64,000 nucleotides of DNA from Pandoraea faecigallinarum (GCF_001029105.3 NZ_CP011807.3:310001-374000), one strand, 5' to 3'; counted from the first letter of the stretch, positions 17,462 through 26,755 are shown. The notes: a model not told the origin generated them from the letters alone. A program made the numbers and translations.

Positions 17462-18120
17462 AGGTCGAGACTCGCGATGGTGAAACGCACGCGGTCGCCC
17501 GGCGCCAACAAAGCGGGCGGGCTCGCGGCGGGGTCGAACAGAACGCTCGCGGCGTGGCCGATGATCTGCCAGCCGCCGGGCGAATCAAGCGGGTAGATAC
17601 CGGTCTGCTTACCGCCGATGCCCACCGAGCCGGCCGGTACGGCGAGCCGCGGCTCCGCGCGGCGGGGCGTGGCGATCGATTCGTCCAGACCGCCCAGGTA
17701 GGCGAAGCCCGGCTGGAAACCCAGAAAGTAGACGATGTACTCCGGCGCGGCATGACGTTGCACGACGGTCTTCGGTTGCAGACGGGCATGCCTGGCGACC
17801 TCCGCCAGATCCGGACCGTGCTCGCCGCCGTAATGCACCGGGATCTCGATGTCGCGTCCGACTTCGCCGGCGGCGGGTGGCGTCTGCCAGGCGTCGCGCA
17901 AGCGCTCGGCCAGCATCTCGATATCGGTGGCGAGCGGGTCGAACAGCAGCGTGAGGTTGTTCATGCCGGGCACGACTTCGCGCACGTCGGGCCAGTTGCG
18001 GGCGAGAGCCGCCAGGTGCCAGACACGGCGCTGTGTGGCGAGCGTGGCGGACGTGGCGCTGGCGCCGCCTTCGCACACGAGCGCACTTTCGCCGAGCGGC
18101 AGAATCTTGAGCGTAGTCAT
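17458..18120 (-). CDS. pxpB: 5-oxoprolinase subunit PxpB (KipI/AHS1 family)
   Basis: 220 residues. Family stretches are KILPLGESALVCEGG at the start, EIPVHYGGEHGPDLAEVARHA in the middle, YIVYFLGFQPGFAYLGGLDESIATPRR, and GSVGIGGKQTGIYPLDSPGGWQIIGHA near the end. It forms the 5-oxoprolinase complex with PxpC and PxpA. Its ATG overlaps the stop of the upstream cyclo-ligase gene as ATGA and its own stop overlaps the pxpC GTG, so three genes form a tight coupled unit. Confidence 0.93.
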   Translation of the reverse strand: MTTLKILPLGESALVCEGGASATSATLATQRRVWHLAALARNWPDVREVVPGMNNLTLLFDPLATDIEMLAERLRDAWQTPPAAGEVGRDIEIPVHYGGEHGPDLAEVARHARLQPKTVVQRHAAPEYIVYFLGFQPGFAYLGGLDESIATPRRAEPRLAVPAGSVGIGGKQTGIYPLDSPGGWQIIGHAASVLFDPAASPPALLAPGDRVRFTIASLDL

Positions 18121-18725
18121 GAACGGGAGGGAAGGGCCGACGCCGCCGAAGCGGGGCGCACGAACGTGGCGGATTCCGTCACGACGGCGTCGAGCGCCAG
18201 ATCGTGTGCTTCGGCGCGAAGTTGTGCGATTTCCAGCGCGTCGTAGGCGATGCCGAGAGTTCGCGGCGCGGGGGACATCGCATGCAGCGTGCGGTCGTAG
18301 AAGCCTCCGCCGTAGCCGAGCCGCAAACCGTCGCGGGTAAAGCCGACGCATGGCACGAGCAGCAGGTCGGGCGCCAGCACATCGGTGTCGCGCGGCACGG
18401 GAATACGATAGCGGCCTTCCACCATGGGAGTGCCCGGTGTCCAGCGGTGGAAGACGAGCGGTGCGTCCGGTGCGGTGACCACGGGCAGGGCGGCGGACCG
18501 GGTGGCGCCTGCCGGGGCTTGCGCGAGCCATGCGGCAACGACGTCACGCGCATCGAACTCGCCCTGGATGGGCCAGTAGAACCCGATGCACCGCGGGGCG
18601 CGCCGGACAAGCTCGCCGGACAGTCGCGCAGCGAGCGCGGCGTCGCGCGCGGCGCGGTCTTCCAGCGTGCGTCGAGCGTCGAGCAGTGCCTTGCGCAACC
18701 GGGCCTTCGCGGCCGGTGCTTCCAC
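18117..18725 (-). CDS. 5-formyltetrahydrofolate cyclo-ligase
   Basis: Converts 5-formyl-THF to 5,10-methenyl-THF with ATP in the cytosol. Conserved parts are KARLRKALLDARR (substrate/ATP-binding N-terminus), PIQGEFDARDV, and the hallmark LLVPCVGFTRDGLRLGYGGGFYDRTL. I propose a GTG start at 18725: it gives about 202 residues, the family length, and GAGGG lies just upstream. A longer in-frame GTG at 18809 would add a low-complexity lead and leave only 22 bases to the divergent lytic transglycosylase start. The stop overlaps the pxpB ATG. Known as fau/ygfA in E. coli. Confidence 0.9.
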   Translation of the reverse strand: MEAPAAKARLRKALLDARRTLEDRAARDAALAARLSGELVRRAPRCIGFYWPIQGEFDARDVVAAWLAQAPAGATRSAALPVVTAPDAPLVFHRWTPGTPMVEGRYRIPVPRDTDVLAPDLLLVPCVGFTRDGLRLGYGGGFYDRTLHAMSPAPRTLGIAYDALEIAQLRAEAHDLALDAVVTESATFVRPASAASALPSRS

Positions 18726-18831
18726 CTCTGCCCTCGCCCCTTGATTTGCCCCGTTTCCCGACGTCTGAGCCGCCGTTTCGGCGGGGTCCCGTGCTATGCT
18801 TGGATTCACTTTTTACCCGACGCTCCCGAAG

Positions 18832-20838
18832 ATGTCCGAACGTTTGACCCGAGTATATCGCGCCGCCGCGCTTGCCCTGACCGCTGCCGCGCTGGTGGCA
18901 TGCAGCACGACCCAGGCGACCGGCCGTCCCAAGGCGCATACGGCGGTGAGCCGCTCGGCAACGTCTGCCGATGCGCTCTCCCAGCGCTCGCCGGACGACA
19001 TCTTCGTCCAGCTGCGCGACGCTGCGCGCAGCAACGACACGCCGCGCGTGATGGCGCTCGCCGCGATGCTCACCGACTACGACGTGCCGTCGTACGTTCA
19101 GTATTTCCAGATCAAGTCGCGCATGTTCGATCGCTCGGGCAAGGCGCTCATCGATACGCCAGACGACGAAATTCGCGCCTTCCTGCGCGCGTACGACGGT
19201 CAGGCCATCGCCGATCGCATGCGCAACGACTGGCTGCTCGTGCTCGGCAAGCGGCACGACTGGCGGACCTTCGACGCGGAATACCCGAAATTCGTGCTCG
19301 ATGACGATACGCAGGTCAAGTGCTATTCGCTGATGTCGCGGGCGTCGCGCGGCGAGAGCGTCACGCAGGCGGCCACCGATTTGCTGACCACGCCCAGGTA
19401 TTACGGCGAGGGTTGCGTCGACATGATCAATACGCTGGCCGCGAGCGGCCAGTTGCCGCGCAAGGAAGTCTGGCACCAGATACGTCTGGCTTACGAGGAG
19501 AACTACACCTCGCTGGGCAAGCAGATCGCCGATGCGCTGGGCGCCGCGCGTCCGGACGACAGCCTGCTCGATATGGCGGCATCGCGGCCGGCGCAGATTC
19601 TCGCGCGCGGGGTGGATGGCTCCGAGGCATCGCGTCAGCTGGCATTGCTCGCGACCGTTCGCATGGCCCGCTCGGACGCCATGCTCGCCGCCAGCAGCTT
19701 CGGCGGCATTGCCGGCGGCCTGTCGCAGGAGGAGCGCGCCATCGGCTGGGGCGCGATCGGCATGCGCGGCGCGCTCGCGCAGAACCCGATGGCGATCAAC
19801 TGGTACCGTCAGGCGGGCAACGCCAGGCTCTCGAACACGGCGCAGGAATGGAAGATCCGTGCGGCCTTGCGCGCAGGTGACTGGAACCTCGTGCGCATGG
19901 GCATCGAGGCGATGCCGGCGGCGCTGCGCGACGATGGCGTCTGGACTTACTGGTACGGTCGCGCGCTGCGTGAAGCCGGCCAGGCCGACGCCGCGCGTGC
20001 GCAGTTCCAGAAGATCGCCTCGCAGCCGAATTTCTATGGCCAGTTGGCGAACGAGGAACTCGGCAACAAGACGATGCTGCCGCCGCGCACCATCGTCACG
20101 CAGGCCGAGATCGACGCCAACCGCTCCAACCCCGGCTTTCTGCGTGCGGCCAAGTTCTACGATCTGGGCCTGCGTTTCGAAGGCAATCGCGAGTGGAACT
20201 GGGAATTGCGCGGCATGACGGACCGTCAGCTGATCGCCGCAGCGCAATACGCCAATGGCATCGAGCTGTTCGACCGAGCCGTGAACACGGCGGATCGCAC
20301 GAAAGTCGAGCACGATTTCACGCTGCGCTATCTCATGCCGTTTCGCGACAAGGTCGATCGCTTCTCCAGGAGTGTCGATCTGGACGAAGCGTGGGCGTAT
20401 GGCCTGATTCGCCAGGAGTCGCGTTTCATCATCAATGCCCGCTCGTCCGCGGGCGCCGGTGGTCTGATGCAGGTCATGCCCGCCACGGCCAAGATGGTCG
20501 CCAGGCAGATCGGCATGGATTACAGCCCGGGCATGATGCACGACATCGATACCAATATCCGTCTGGGTACCAGCTATCTGTCGGGAATCTACAATCAGTT
20601 CGACGGATCGGCCGTGCTGGCGTCTGCCGGTTACAACGCAGGCCCGGGGCGTCCGCGCACGTGGCGCTCCACGCTCGAACGTCCGGTCGAGGGCGCGATC
20701 TTCGCGGAGACGATCCCGTTCAACGAGACGCGTCAGTATGTCGAGAACGTATTGTCGAATACGACGTATTACTCGGCCATCATCACGGGCCGTCCGCAAT
20801 CGCTCAAGGAGCGGCTCGGCGTAATCCTGCCCCAGTGA
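18832..20838 (+). CDS. Soluble lytic murein transglycosylase (lipoprotein form)
   Basis: Cleaves peptidoglycan glycan strands to 1,6-anhydro products in the periplasm. Of 668 residues, the first 24 form a lipoprotein signal (RVYRAAALALTAAALVACS) with the lipobox Cys in LVAC. A long alpha-helical superhelix typical of Slt70 fills residues about 60-480. The catalytic SLT domain starts at EAWAYGLIRQESRFIINARSSAGAGGLMQVMPATA, where the Glu in QESRF is catalytic, and ends with NAGPGRPRTW. The start was chosen for the signal sequence; an upstream in-frame Met at 18796 would bury it. E. coli Slt is not a lipoprotein, so the lipobox is a mild variation. Confidence 0.93.
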   Translation: MSERLTRVYRAAALALTAAALVACSTTQATGRPKAHTAVSRSATSADALSQRSPDDIFVQLRDAARSNDTPRVMALAAMLTDYDVPSYVQYFQIKSRMFDRSGKALIDTPDDEIRAFLRAYDGQAIADRMRNDWLLVLGKRHDWRTFDAEYPKFVLDDDTQVKCYSLMSRASRGESVTQAATDLLTTPRYYGEGCVDMINTLAASGQLPRKEVWHQIRLAYEENYTSLGKQIADALGAARPDDSLLDMAASRPAQILARGVDGSEASRQLALLATVRMARSDAMLAASSFGGIAGGLSQEERAIGWGAIGMRGALAQNPMAINWYRQAGNARLSNTAQEWKIRAALRAGDWNLVRMGIEAMPAALRDDGVWTYWYGRALREAGQADAARAQFQKIASQPNFYGQLANEELGNKTMLPPRTIVTQAEIDANRSNPGFLRAAKFYDLGLRFEGNREWNWELRGMTDRQLIAAAQYANGIELFDRAVNTADRTKVEHDFTLRYLMPFRDKVDRFSRSVDLDEAWAYGLIRQESRFIINARSSAGAGGLMQVMPATAKMVARQIGMDYSPGMMHDIDTNIRLGTSYLSGIYNQFDGSAVLASAGYNAGPGRPRTWRSTLERPVEGAIFAETIPFNETRQYVENVLSNTTYYSAIITGRPQSLKERLGVILPQ

Positions 20839-20889
20839 CCGGGCAGCGGCCGGCGCCGCGTACCCACAGTCATACCGCGGAGGTGACGC

Positions 20890-21840
20890 ATGCGCTATAA
20901 CGTTTGTGTCGTCGGGGGCACCGGCTTCATCGGTAGCCATCTGGTAGCGAGACTGGTGACGATGGGACACGTCGTGCGCCTGCCGACGCGACGTGCCGAA
21001 GCCGCCAAGGCCCTCGCCGTGCTGCCCGGCGTGGAACTCGTGGAATGCGACGTGCACGACCCCCGCGCGCTGGAGCGTGTCATCGCCGGCAGCGACGCCG
21101 TCATCAATCTCGTCGGTATTCTGCACGGCGAGCGCGGCACGCCTTACGGCCGGGCATTTGCGCGGGCGCACGTCGAGCTGCCCCGCAAGATCGCGCAGGC
21201 CTGCTCGGATCGCGGCATTGCGCGCCTGCTTCACATGAGCGCGCTGGGCGCCGATTCGAACGGCCCGAGCATGTACCAGCGTTCGAAAGGCGACGGCGAG
21301 GTGGCGATTCGCGAGACGGGCATTGCCGCCACGATCTTCCGTCCCTCGGTGGTGTTCGGCCCCGGCGACCATTTTCTGAATACGTTCGCCAGGCTGCAAC
21401 GCCGTTTGCCCATCGTGCCGCTCGCGGGCGCGAAGGCGCGGTTTCAGCCGGTCTATGTGATGGACGTTGCGCAGGCGTTCGCCAACGCGCTCGACAACGA
21501 CGTTACCGTGGGCAAGACGTACGAGCTTGGCGGCCCGGACGTCTACACGCTGGAGGAACTGGTGCGCTTTGCCGGTGCGGCGTGCGGGTGCGGGCGTCCG
21601 ATCCTGCCGTTGCCGGACAGCACGGCGCGGCTCCAGGCGGCGATCTTCGAAAAACTCCCGGGCGAGCCGATCCTCACACGCGATAATCTCGACTCGATGA
21701 CGGTCGACAACGTCATGACAGGCCCGTTGGCGCCGGAACTGGGGGTGGTGCCGAACGGGCTGGAGATCGCCGTCGATTATCTCAACGGCGGCCACTGGGA
21801 AAAGCGCATGTCGGACTATCGGCGTTTCGCCGGCCGCTAA
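20890..21840 (+). CDS. NAD(P)-binding epimerase/dehydratase, complex I NDUFA9-like
   Basis: 316-residue atypical SDR with the Rossmann motif VVGGTGFIGSHL at about 7-18. NDUFA9-family stretches follow: YQRSKGDGEVAIRETGIAATIFRPSVVFGPGDHF and PLAGAKARFQPVYVMDVAQAF. Bacterial members are of uncertain role, often linked to quinone or membrane-lipid metabolism. GGAGGTGA precedes the ATG by five bases. It lies 51 bases after the transglycosylase gene and 56 bases before a GST gene, all in the same direction. Specific substrate unknown. Confidence 0.88.
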   Translation: MRYNVCVVGGTGFIGSHLVARLVTMGHVVRLPTRRAEAAKALAVLPGVELVECDVHDPRALERVIAGSDAVINLVGILHGERGTPYGRAFARAHVELPRKIAQACSDRGIARLLHMSALGADSNGPSMYQRSKGDGEVAIRETGIAATIFRPSVVFGPGDHFLNTFARLQRRLPIVPLAGAKARFQPVYVMDVAQAFANALDNDVTVGKTYELGGPDVYTLEELVRFAGAACGCGRPILPLPDSTARLQAAIFEKLPGEPILTRDNLDSMTVDNVMTGPLAPELGVVPNGLEIAVDYLNGGHWEKRMSDYRRFAGR

Positions 21841-21896
21841 CGTTCCGCCACGTTCCGCCACGCTTCGCCCGCCCCCCATCCTTATCGTTTCGCGCC

Positions 21897-22541
21897 ATGC
21901 AACTTATCATCGCCAACAAAAAATACTCTTCGTGGTCGATGCGCCCGTGGGTGCTGCTCAAGCACTTCGGCATCGACTTCGAAGAGAAGAACGTATGGCT
22001 CGCGCAGCCCGACTCGCGCGAGCAGATTCTGCGGTATTCGCCCACGGGGAAAGTGCCGTGTCTGATCGATAACGGCATCACCGTGTGGGACTCGCTCGCG
22101 ATCTGCGAATATCTGGCCGACGCCTATCCGCATCTGCCGCTGTGGCCGGCATCGCTCGGCGCCCGCGCCCACGCCCGCAGCATCTGCGCCGAGATGCACA
22201 GCGGCTTCACGGCGCTGCGCACGAACATGTGGATGAACGTCGCCGCCCATTGGCCGGGCGCGGGCGCGACGCCCGAGGTCCTGGCCGACGTGCAGCGCGT
22301 CGAAGCCATTTGGGAAGACTGTCTCGCGCGTTACGAGGGGCCGTTCCTGTTCGGCGATTTCTCGATTGCCGACGCGTTCTACGCGCCTGTCGTGATGCGT
22401 TTCGCGACGTTTGAGCCAGCGTTGTCGGTGCATGCGAAAGCCTATGCCGAGCGCATTCGTGAAGTGCCGACGGTGCAGTCGTGGGTGGCCGGTGGACGCG
22501 CCGAGACGCAAAGCATCCCTTTCTACGACGTGCGCCCATGA
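21897..22541 (+). CDS. Glutathione S-transferase family protein
   Basis: 214 residues. The thioredoxin-like N-terminal domain (MQLIIANKKYSSWSMRPWVLLKHFGIDFEEK) has the YSSWSMR active-site segment, GKVPCLIDNG and DSLAICEYLAD for glutathione binding, and a helical C-terminal domain ending in GDFSIADAFYAPVVMRF. This is the same subgroup as E. coli YfcF-like GSTs by appearance. Its stop overlaps the cca start (ATGA), so the two genes are coupled. Substrate unknown. Confidence 0.9.
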   Translation: MQLIIANKKYSSWSMRPWVLLKHFGIDFEEKNVWLAQPDSREQILRYSPTGKVPCLIDNGITVWDSLAICEYLADAYPHLPLWPASLGARAHARSICAEMHSGFTALRTNMWMNVAAHWPGAGATPEVLADVQRVEAIWEDCLARYEGPFLFGDFSIADAFYAPVVMRFATFEPALSVHAKAYAERIREVPTVQSWVAGGRAETQSIPFYDVRP

Positions 22542-23788
22542 AGATTTACGCTGTGGGCGGGGCCATCCGTGACGAGATGCTGGGCCTGCCCGTCAAGGAT
22601 CGCGACTATGTCGTGGTCGGCGCGACGCCCGCGGAAATGGTCGCGCAAGGCTTTCGTCCCGTTGGCCGCGACTTCCCCGTGTTCCTCCACCCGAAGACCC
22701 AGGCCGAGTACGCCCTCGCCCGGACCGAGCGCAAGACGGCGCGCGGCTATCACGGCTTTGCGTTCTACTTCGCACCGGAAGTCACACTTGAAGAGGATCT
22801 GATCCGGCGCGACTTCACGATCAACGCGATGGCGCGCGAAGTCTTGCCGGACGGCAGCCTGTCCGAGGTGCTCGTCGATCCTTATGGCGGCAAGCGCGAT
22901 CTGGAGGCACGGCTGTTCCGGCATGTCGGCGAGGCGTTTGCCGAAGATCCGGTGCGGATTCTGCGATGCGCCCGATTCGCGGCGCGTTTCACCGACTTCT
23001 CCGTGGCCGGGGAAACGCTCGCGCTCATGCAGCGGATGACGGCGAGTGGCGAAGTGGACGCGCTCGTGGCAGAGCGCGTCTGGCAGGAAATCTCGCGCGG
23101 ATTGATGGAGCGCCGGCCGTCGCGCATGTTCGATGTCTTGCGTGCGGCCGGCGCGCTGGAGCGCATTGCGCCGGAGGTGGCGCAACTGTGGGGCGTGCCG
23201 CAACGTGCCGACTACCATCCGGAAGTGGACACCGGCGTGCACGTGATGATGGTGCTCGACTACGCCGCGGCGCGGGGCTTTTCACTGCCGGTGCGCTTCG
23301 CCGCGCTCACGCACGATCTCGGCAAGGGAACGACACCGGAAGACGTGCTGCCGCGCCACATCGGCCACGAAGGGCGCAGCGTCGGATTGCTCGGGCCGTT
23401 ATGCGCGCGCCTGCGCGTGCCGGTCGATTGCCGTGAACTGGCGGAGGTCGTCGCGCGCGAGCACGGCAATATCCATGCGAGCCGGAAGTTCGGCGCGGGA
23501 GCGCTCGTGCGGTTGCTGCAGAGGTGCGACGCATTACGCAAACCTGAGCGCTTCGTCGAGGTGCTGCAAGCCTGTGAAGCGGATGCACGCGGGCGCGGCG
23601 GCGACTTCGCCACCGCGCCGTATCCTCAACGCGAGCGTCTGATGGCGGCGCTCGCGGCGGCGCGCAGCATCGACGCGGGTGCGGTTGCGCGCCGGTACGC
23701 CGGTCAGCCCGAGAAGATTCGCGAGGCGGTGCAAGCCGCGCGAATCGATGCCGTCGAAGCTGCCGGTCTGCGTGGCGAGGACGGCTGA
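22538..23788 (+). CDS. cca: Multifunctional CCA-adding tRNA nucleotidyltransferase
   Basis: Adds or repairs the 3' CCA of tRNAs. 416 residues, close to the E. coli enzyme. The class II nucleotidyltransferase head shows GGAIRDEMLGLPVKDRDYVVVG (GGxxRD then DxD), then RRDFTINAMA and the base-recognition region EDPVRILRCARFAARF. An HD phosphohydrolase domain follows (HVMMVLDYAA, FAALTHDLGKGTTP), which gives 2'-phosphatase/2',3'-cyclic phosphodiesterase activity in this group. ATG at 22538 overlaps the GST stop. The 3' end faces the convergent binding-protein gene with a 5-base gap. Confidence 0.95.
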   Translation: MKIYAVGGAIRDEMLGLPVKDRDYVVVGATPAEMVAQGFRPVGRDFPVFLHPKTQAEYALARTERKTARGYHGFAFYFAPEVTLEEDLIRRDFTINAMAREVLPDGSLSEVLVDPYGGKRDLEARLFRHVGEAFAEDPVRILRCARFAARFTDFSVAGETLALMQRMTASGEVDALVAERVWQEISRGLMERRPSRMFDVLRAAGALERIAPEVAQLWGVPQRADYHPEVDTGVHVMMVLDYAAARGFSLPVRFAALTHDLGKGTTPEDVLPRHIGHEGRSVGLLGPLCARLRVPVDCRELAEVVAREHGNIHASRKFGAGALVRLLQRCDALRKPERFVEVLQACEADARGRGGDFATAPYPQRERLMAALAAARSIDAGAVARRYAGQPEKIREAVQAARIDAVEAAGLRGEDG

Positions 23789-23793
23789 ATGTC

Positions 23794-24705
23794 TTATTCG
23801 AACGCCTTGTCGTTCGGATTGGCGTAAAGCTGCTTGAGTTGATCGCTCATCGGGAAGTTGAAGCTGATGTTCTTCGGCGGCACCGGCGTTTCGAACCACT
23901 TCTTGTACATCGCATTGATCTCGCCGCTCTTCATCACGCCGGCCAGGGTGTCGTCCACCAGCTTTTTGAATTCGGCGTCGCCGTGTTTCATCATGAAGCC
24001 ATAGGCTTCGAACGATTGCGGCGAGCCGGTCACGACCCAGTCGTCGGGATTGCGGCCCATGGTGCGTGCGCCGGCAAGCAGCACGTCGTCCATCATGAAC
24101 GCCTGCACACGGCCGCCTTGCAGCATCGTGAACGACTCGCCGTAATCCTTGCCCGAGATCACGTTCATGTTCATCTTCTTCTCGTTGTTCATCTTGTTCA
24201 GGATGCGCTCCGAGGTCGTGCCCGCATTCGTGACCACCGACTTGCCCGCCAGATCCGGGAAGTCCTTCACGCCGGAATTCCTGTTCGTGAGCAGACGCGT
24301 GCCGGCCACGAAGAACGTGTTCGAAAAGTTGACCTGCGCCTGACGCGCCTTGAGGTTCGTCGTCACGCCGCACTCGATGTCGACCGTGCCGTTCTGCACG
24401 AGGGCGATGCGGTTCTGCGAGGTGACGGGAATGAACCGCACTTGCAGATCGGGCTTCTTCAGCCGGGTCTTCACGGCGTCGACCACCTTGTTGCACAGGT
24501 CCTGCGAATAGCCGATGACCTTCTGATTGTTGTCGTAATACGAGAACGGGATCGACGACTCCCGATGGCCGATCGAGATCACGCCGCTGCTTTCGATCTT
24601 TTGCAACGTCTCCGATGCGCCCTGGGCCACGGCCGCTCCTGCCGTCAAAGTCATCGCTACGCCCAGTATCCCTCGCATCACCCCGGTCAATCGCGTCTTG
24701 ATCAT
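23794..24705 (-). CDS. Glutamate/aspartate-type ABC transporter substrate-binding protein
   Basis: Periplasmic binding protein (SBP_bac_3 fold), 303 residues. A signal peptide ends near GVAMTLTAGAAVAQG. The mature chain has SSGVISIGHRESSIPFSYYDNNQKVIGYSQDLCNKVVDAVK and VQNGTVDIECGVTTNLKARQAQVNFSNTFF, which resemble GltI. No permease or ATPase gene is next to it, so it is an orphan receptor in this window. AGGAGCAGGAC precedes the ATG. The 346-base region upstream is rich in inverted repeats. Ligand by resemblance: glutamate/aspartate. Confidence 0.9.
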   Translation of the reverse strand: MIKTRLTGVMRGILGVAMTLTAGAAVAQGASETLQKIESSGVISIGHRESSIPFSYYDNNQKVIGYSQDLCNKVVDAVKTRLKKPDLQVRFIPVTSQNRIALVQNGTVDIECGVTTNLKARQAQVNFSNTFFVAGTRLLTNRNSGVKDFPDLAGKSVVTNAGTTSERILNKMNNEKKMNMNVISGKDYGESFTMLQGGRVQAFMMDDVLLAGARTMGRNPDDWVVTGSPQSFEAYGFMMKHGDAEFKKLVDDTLAGVMKSGEINAMYKKWFETPVPPKNISFNFPMSDQLKQLYANPNDKAFE

Positions 24706-24733
24706 GTCCTGCTCCTGAAATGGTCGTCGCATG

Positions 24734-24794
24734 TGATTCACGTCTGAATCATTTGTTTCATGGTAATTTTTTTGCAACAAATGATCAAATCATT
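24734..24794. promoter_or_regulatory. Nested inverted repeats upstream of the glutamate/aspartate-binding protein gene
   Basis: Three dyads overlap in an AT-rich stretch: TGATTCA-CGTC-TGAATCA (24734-24751), ATCATTTGTT paired with AACAAATGAT (24748-24757 and 24776-24785), and AATGAT-CAA-ATCATT (24780-24794). They lie 29-90 bases upstream of the start codon. They look like clustered operator sites; the regulator is unknown. The remaining part of 24795-25051 shows no credible gene or site. Confidence 0.45.
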
Positions 24795-25051
24795 GTTAAC
24801 CCTGAACCTCGGGACGGACCGGAACAGATGGGGTGGGCCTGCAGACGTGAGACGTGCGATGGCAACGGGAGGAAGCGGGCGCCGCCTTGCGCGAGCCGTT
24901 GGAAAGGACGGTGCCGGCGAGCGATGGTCGCGGACGAAGGCAGCTGTCGGGGGCAGCGGATATGCGGTGCAACAGGTGTTGCGAGGCGGCGGGCGAAGTC
25001 ACGCCGGGATGCCAACGGCGGTGGGTGCCGCCGGCGGGATAAGCGCGGGCG

Positions 25052-25246
25052 TTACAGCAATCGAATCAACAGATTGAAGACGAGCGAGAGCAGGACGGTC
25101 GAGGCGAACGGGAAGACCATTTCCTTGCCACGCCAACGCAGGCGTACGTCGCCGGGCAGGCGGCCGATGCCGAGCTTGGCGAGCCACGGCGCGGCCGCCG
25201 AGAGAACGCAGATCGCGAAGAAGATCGTGAACATCCAGCGAAACAT
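25052..25246 (-). CDS. DUF2905 family small membrane protein
   Basis: 64 residues with two membrane helices flanking the family core: MFRWMFTIFFAICVLSAAAPWL, then LGIGRLPGDVRLRWRGKEMVFPFASTVLLSLVFNLLIRLL. The motif GRLPGDV is diagnostic for DUF2905. Function unknown; located in the inner membrane. GGGGAG precedes the ATG. It lies 26 bases after the methyltransferase gene on the same strand, so the two are probably cotranscribed. Confidence 0.9.
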   Translation of the reverse strand: MFRWMFTIFFAICVLSAAAPWLAKLGIGRLPGDVRLRWRGKEMVFPFASTVLLSLVFNLLIRLL

Positions 25247-25272
25247 CGGCGGCTCCCCGGTCGGTGGTGTGC

Positions 25273-26487
25273 TCAGAGGGCGTGGCTGCGCTCGCCGGTG
25301 GCGAAGCCGTTCAGACCGGCCCATTCGTCCATGCCCCGCCCGAAGGCGATGACCTTGAACAGTTCGCCCATTTCGGCTTCCGACAGCAGCTTCTGCGCGG
25401 CGGAGGCGGCGGGCAGGAACGTCTTCGGATCGGTGGGATCGAGGGCGCTCATCAATTCGACGATGCCCGCATTCATCAGGAAACGCGCCTGCGACGTGAA
25501 GCCGAGCAGATCGAGGCCGGCTTCGACGCCGGCGTCGGCAATGCCGGAAAATTCCACGTGCGCGGTGATGTCCTGCAAGCCCGGGTAATAGAACGGATCG
25601 TCGTGAGCGTGATGGCGGTAGTGGCACATGAGCGTGCCGCCCGAGCGTTGCGCGTGGTAGTACTCGCGCGCCGGGAAACCATAGTCGATCAGCAGCAGCA
25701 CACCGCGCGCAAGCAGTGGCGCCACGCTGCGCACGAATGCCGCGGCCGCCTCGTGGGTCTCGGTGAGGTATTCCTGCGTTGGCGGCAGATCGGCCAGCCT
25801 GTCGAGCGCTTCCGGCAGCGGGCCGGCAGGGCGGCGTTCCTCCCAGGCGAAACCGTCCGGCGTGAGCACCACGCCGCGCTCGAACCAGTGCGGTTCACGA
25901 TTTTCGTCGGGACGTCTCGCCCACAGGCGTACGGGCATGGCATCGAGGACTTCGTTGCCGAGCATCACGCCATGGAAGGCGTCGGGTAACCGGTCGAGCC
26001 ACGTCACGCGACCGAGAAGATGCGGCGCGGCCTTCTCGATGGTCGCACGCTGGCGCGCACGCAACTCGCCCGAGAGCTCCATGATCGCGTACTGCTCGCA
26101 CGGCACACCGTCGGCGTCGAGCGCGAGCAGAAGGTCGGCGGCAAGGCGTCCGGAACCGGCGCCGAACTCCAGCACGCGTGCGTCGCCCGTCTGCTCGAAG
26201 ATCTCGGCGAGTTGGCGGGCCAGCGTCCGCGCGAAGAATGGCGTGAGTTCGGGGGCCGTGACGAAGTCACTGCCATCGGCGGCCAGCCGTCCGAACTTGG
26301 CCGCGCCGGCGGCGTAATAGCCCAGGCCGGGGGCGTACAACGCCAGTTCCATAAAGCGGTCGAACGGTAGCCAGCCGTCGCTTGCAGCGATGGCGTCGGC
26401 GAGATGAACCGTGAGGCGGCGCGAGTGTTCGAGCGCGTCCGTCTCCGGAACGGGTAAACTATGGGGTTTCGGTGCGGCCTGATTCAT
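25273..26487 (-). CDS. SAM-dependent methyltransferase, MidA/NDUFAF7 family
   Basis: 404 residues. N-terminal family stretch GWLPFDRFMELALYAPGLGYYAAGAAKFG, SAM-binding motif VLEFGAGSGRLAADLLLAL at about 131-149, then MLGNEVLDAMPVRLW and LLIDYGFPAREYYHAQRSGGTLMCHYRHHAHDDPFYYPGLQDITAHVEF. Eukaryotic NDUFAF7 dimethylates an arginine of complex I; the bacterial homologue's target is not established. The ATG at 26487 is where homology begins. It shares a 268-base divergent region with the SDR gene, in which I see no clear operator. Confidence 0.9.
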   Translation of the reverse strand: MNQAAPKPHSLPVPETDALEHSRRLTVHLADAIAASDGWLPFDRFMELALYAPGLGYYAAGAAKFGRLAADGSDFVTAPELTPFFARTLARQLAEIFEQTGDARVLEFGAGSGRLAADLLLALDADGVPCEQYAIMELSGELRARQRATIEKAAPHLLGRVTWLDRLPDAFHGVMLGNEVLDAMPVRLWARRPDENREPHWFERGVVLTPDGFAWEERRPAGPLPEALDRLADLPPTQEYLTETHEAAAAFVRSVAPLLARGVLLLIDYGFPAREYYHAQRSGGTLMCHYRHHAHDDPFYYPGLQDITAHVEFSGIADAGVEAGLDLLGFTSQARFLMNAGIVELMSALDPTDPKTFLPAASAAQKLLSEAEMGELFKVIAFGRGMDEWAGLNGFATGERSHAL

Positions 26488-26755
26488 GCGGGCATTGTAA
26501 CGGAGACGGTGCGGGCTGGCTGCTATCGTTGGGATAAGCGCGTCCGTGGGCATATTCGGTGATTTTTGCACCGGGTTTTGCCGGTTTTCGATGATTTTCG
26601 CGAGTATTTCGCCATTTCCCGCAATGCTCGCCGTCCGCATGCGGACGCGGGAGGCGGCGGCGGCCGGATGCGTTGCGCTGTCCGTGTGGCTCCGGGCCGC
26701 CCGAAGTTCGTCTCTCTATCTGCCCAGTGACAGGCATTCGACAGGAATTCGCCGC

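Noticed and set aside
18544..21879. 1111-codon minus-strand frame opposite slt and the NDUFA9-like gene
   Set aside because: Antisense shadow; the plus-strand genes show clear catalytic and Rossmann motifs.
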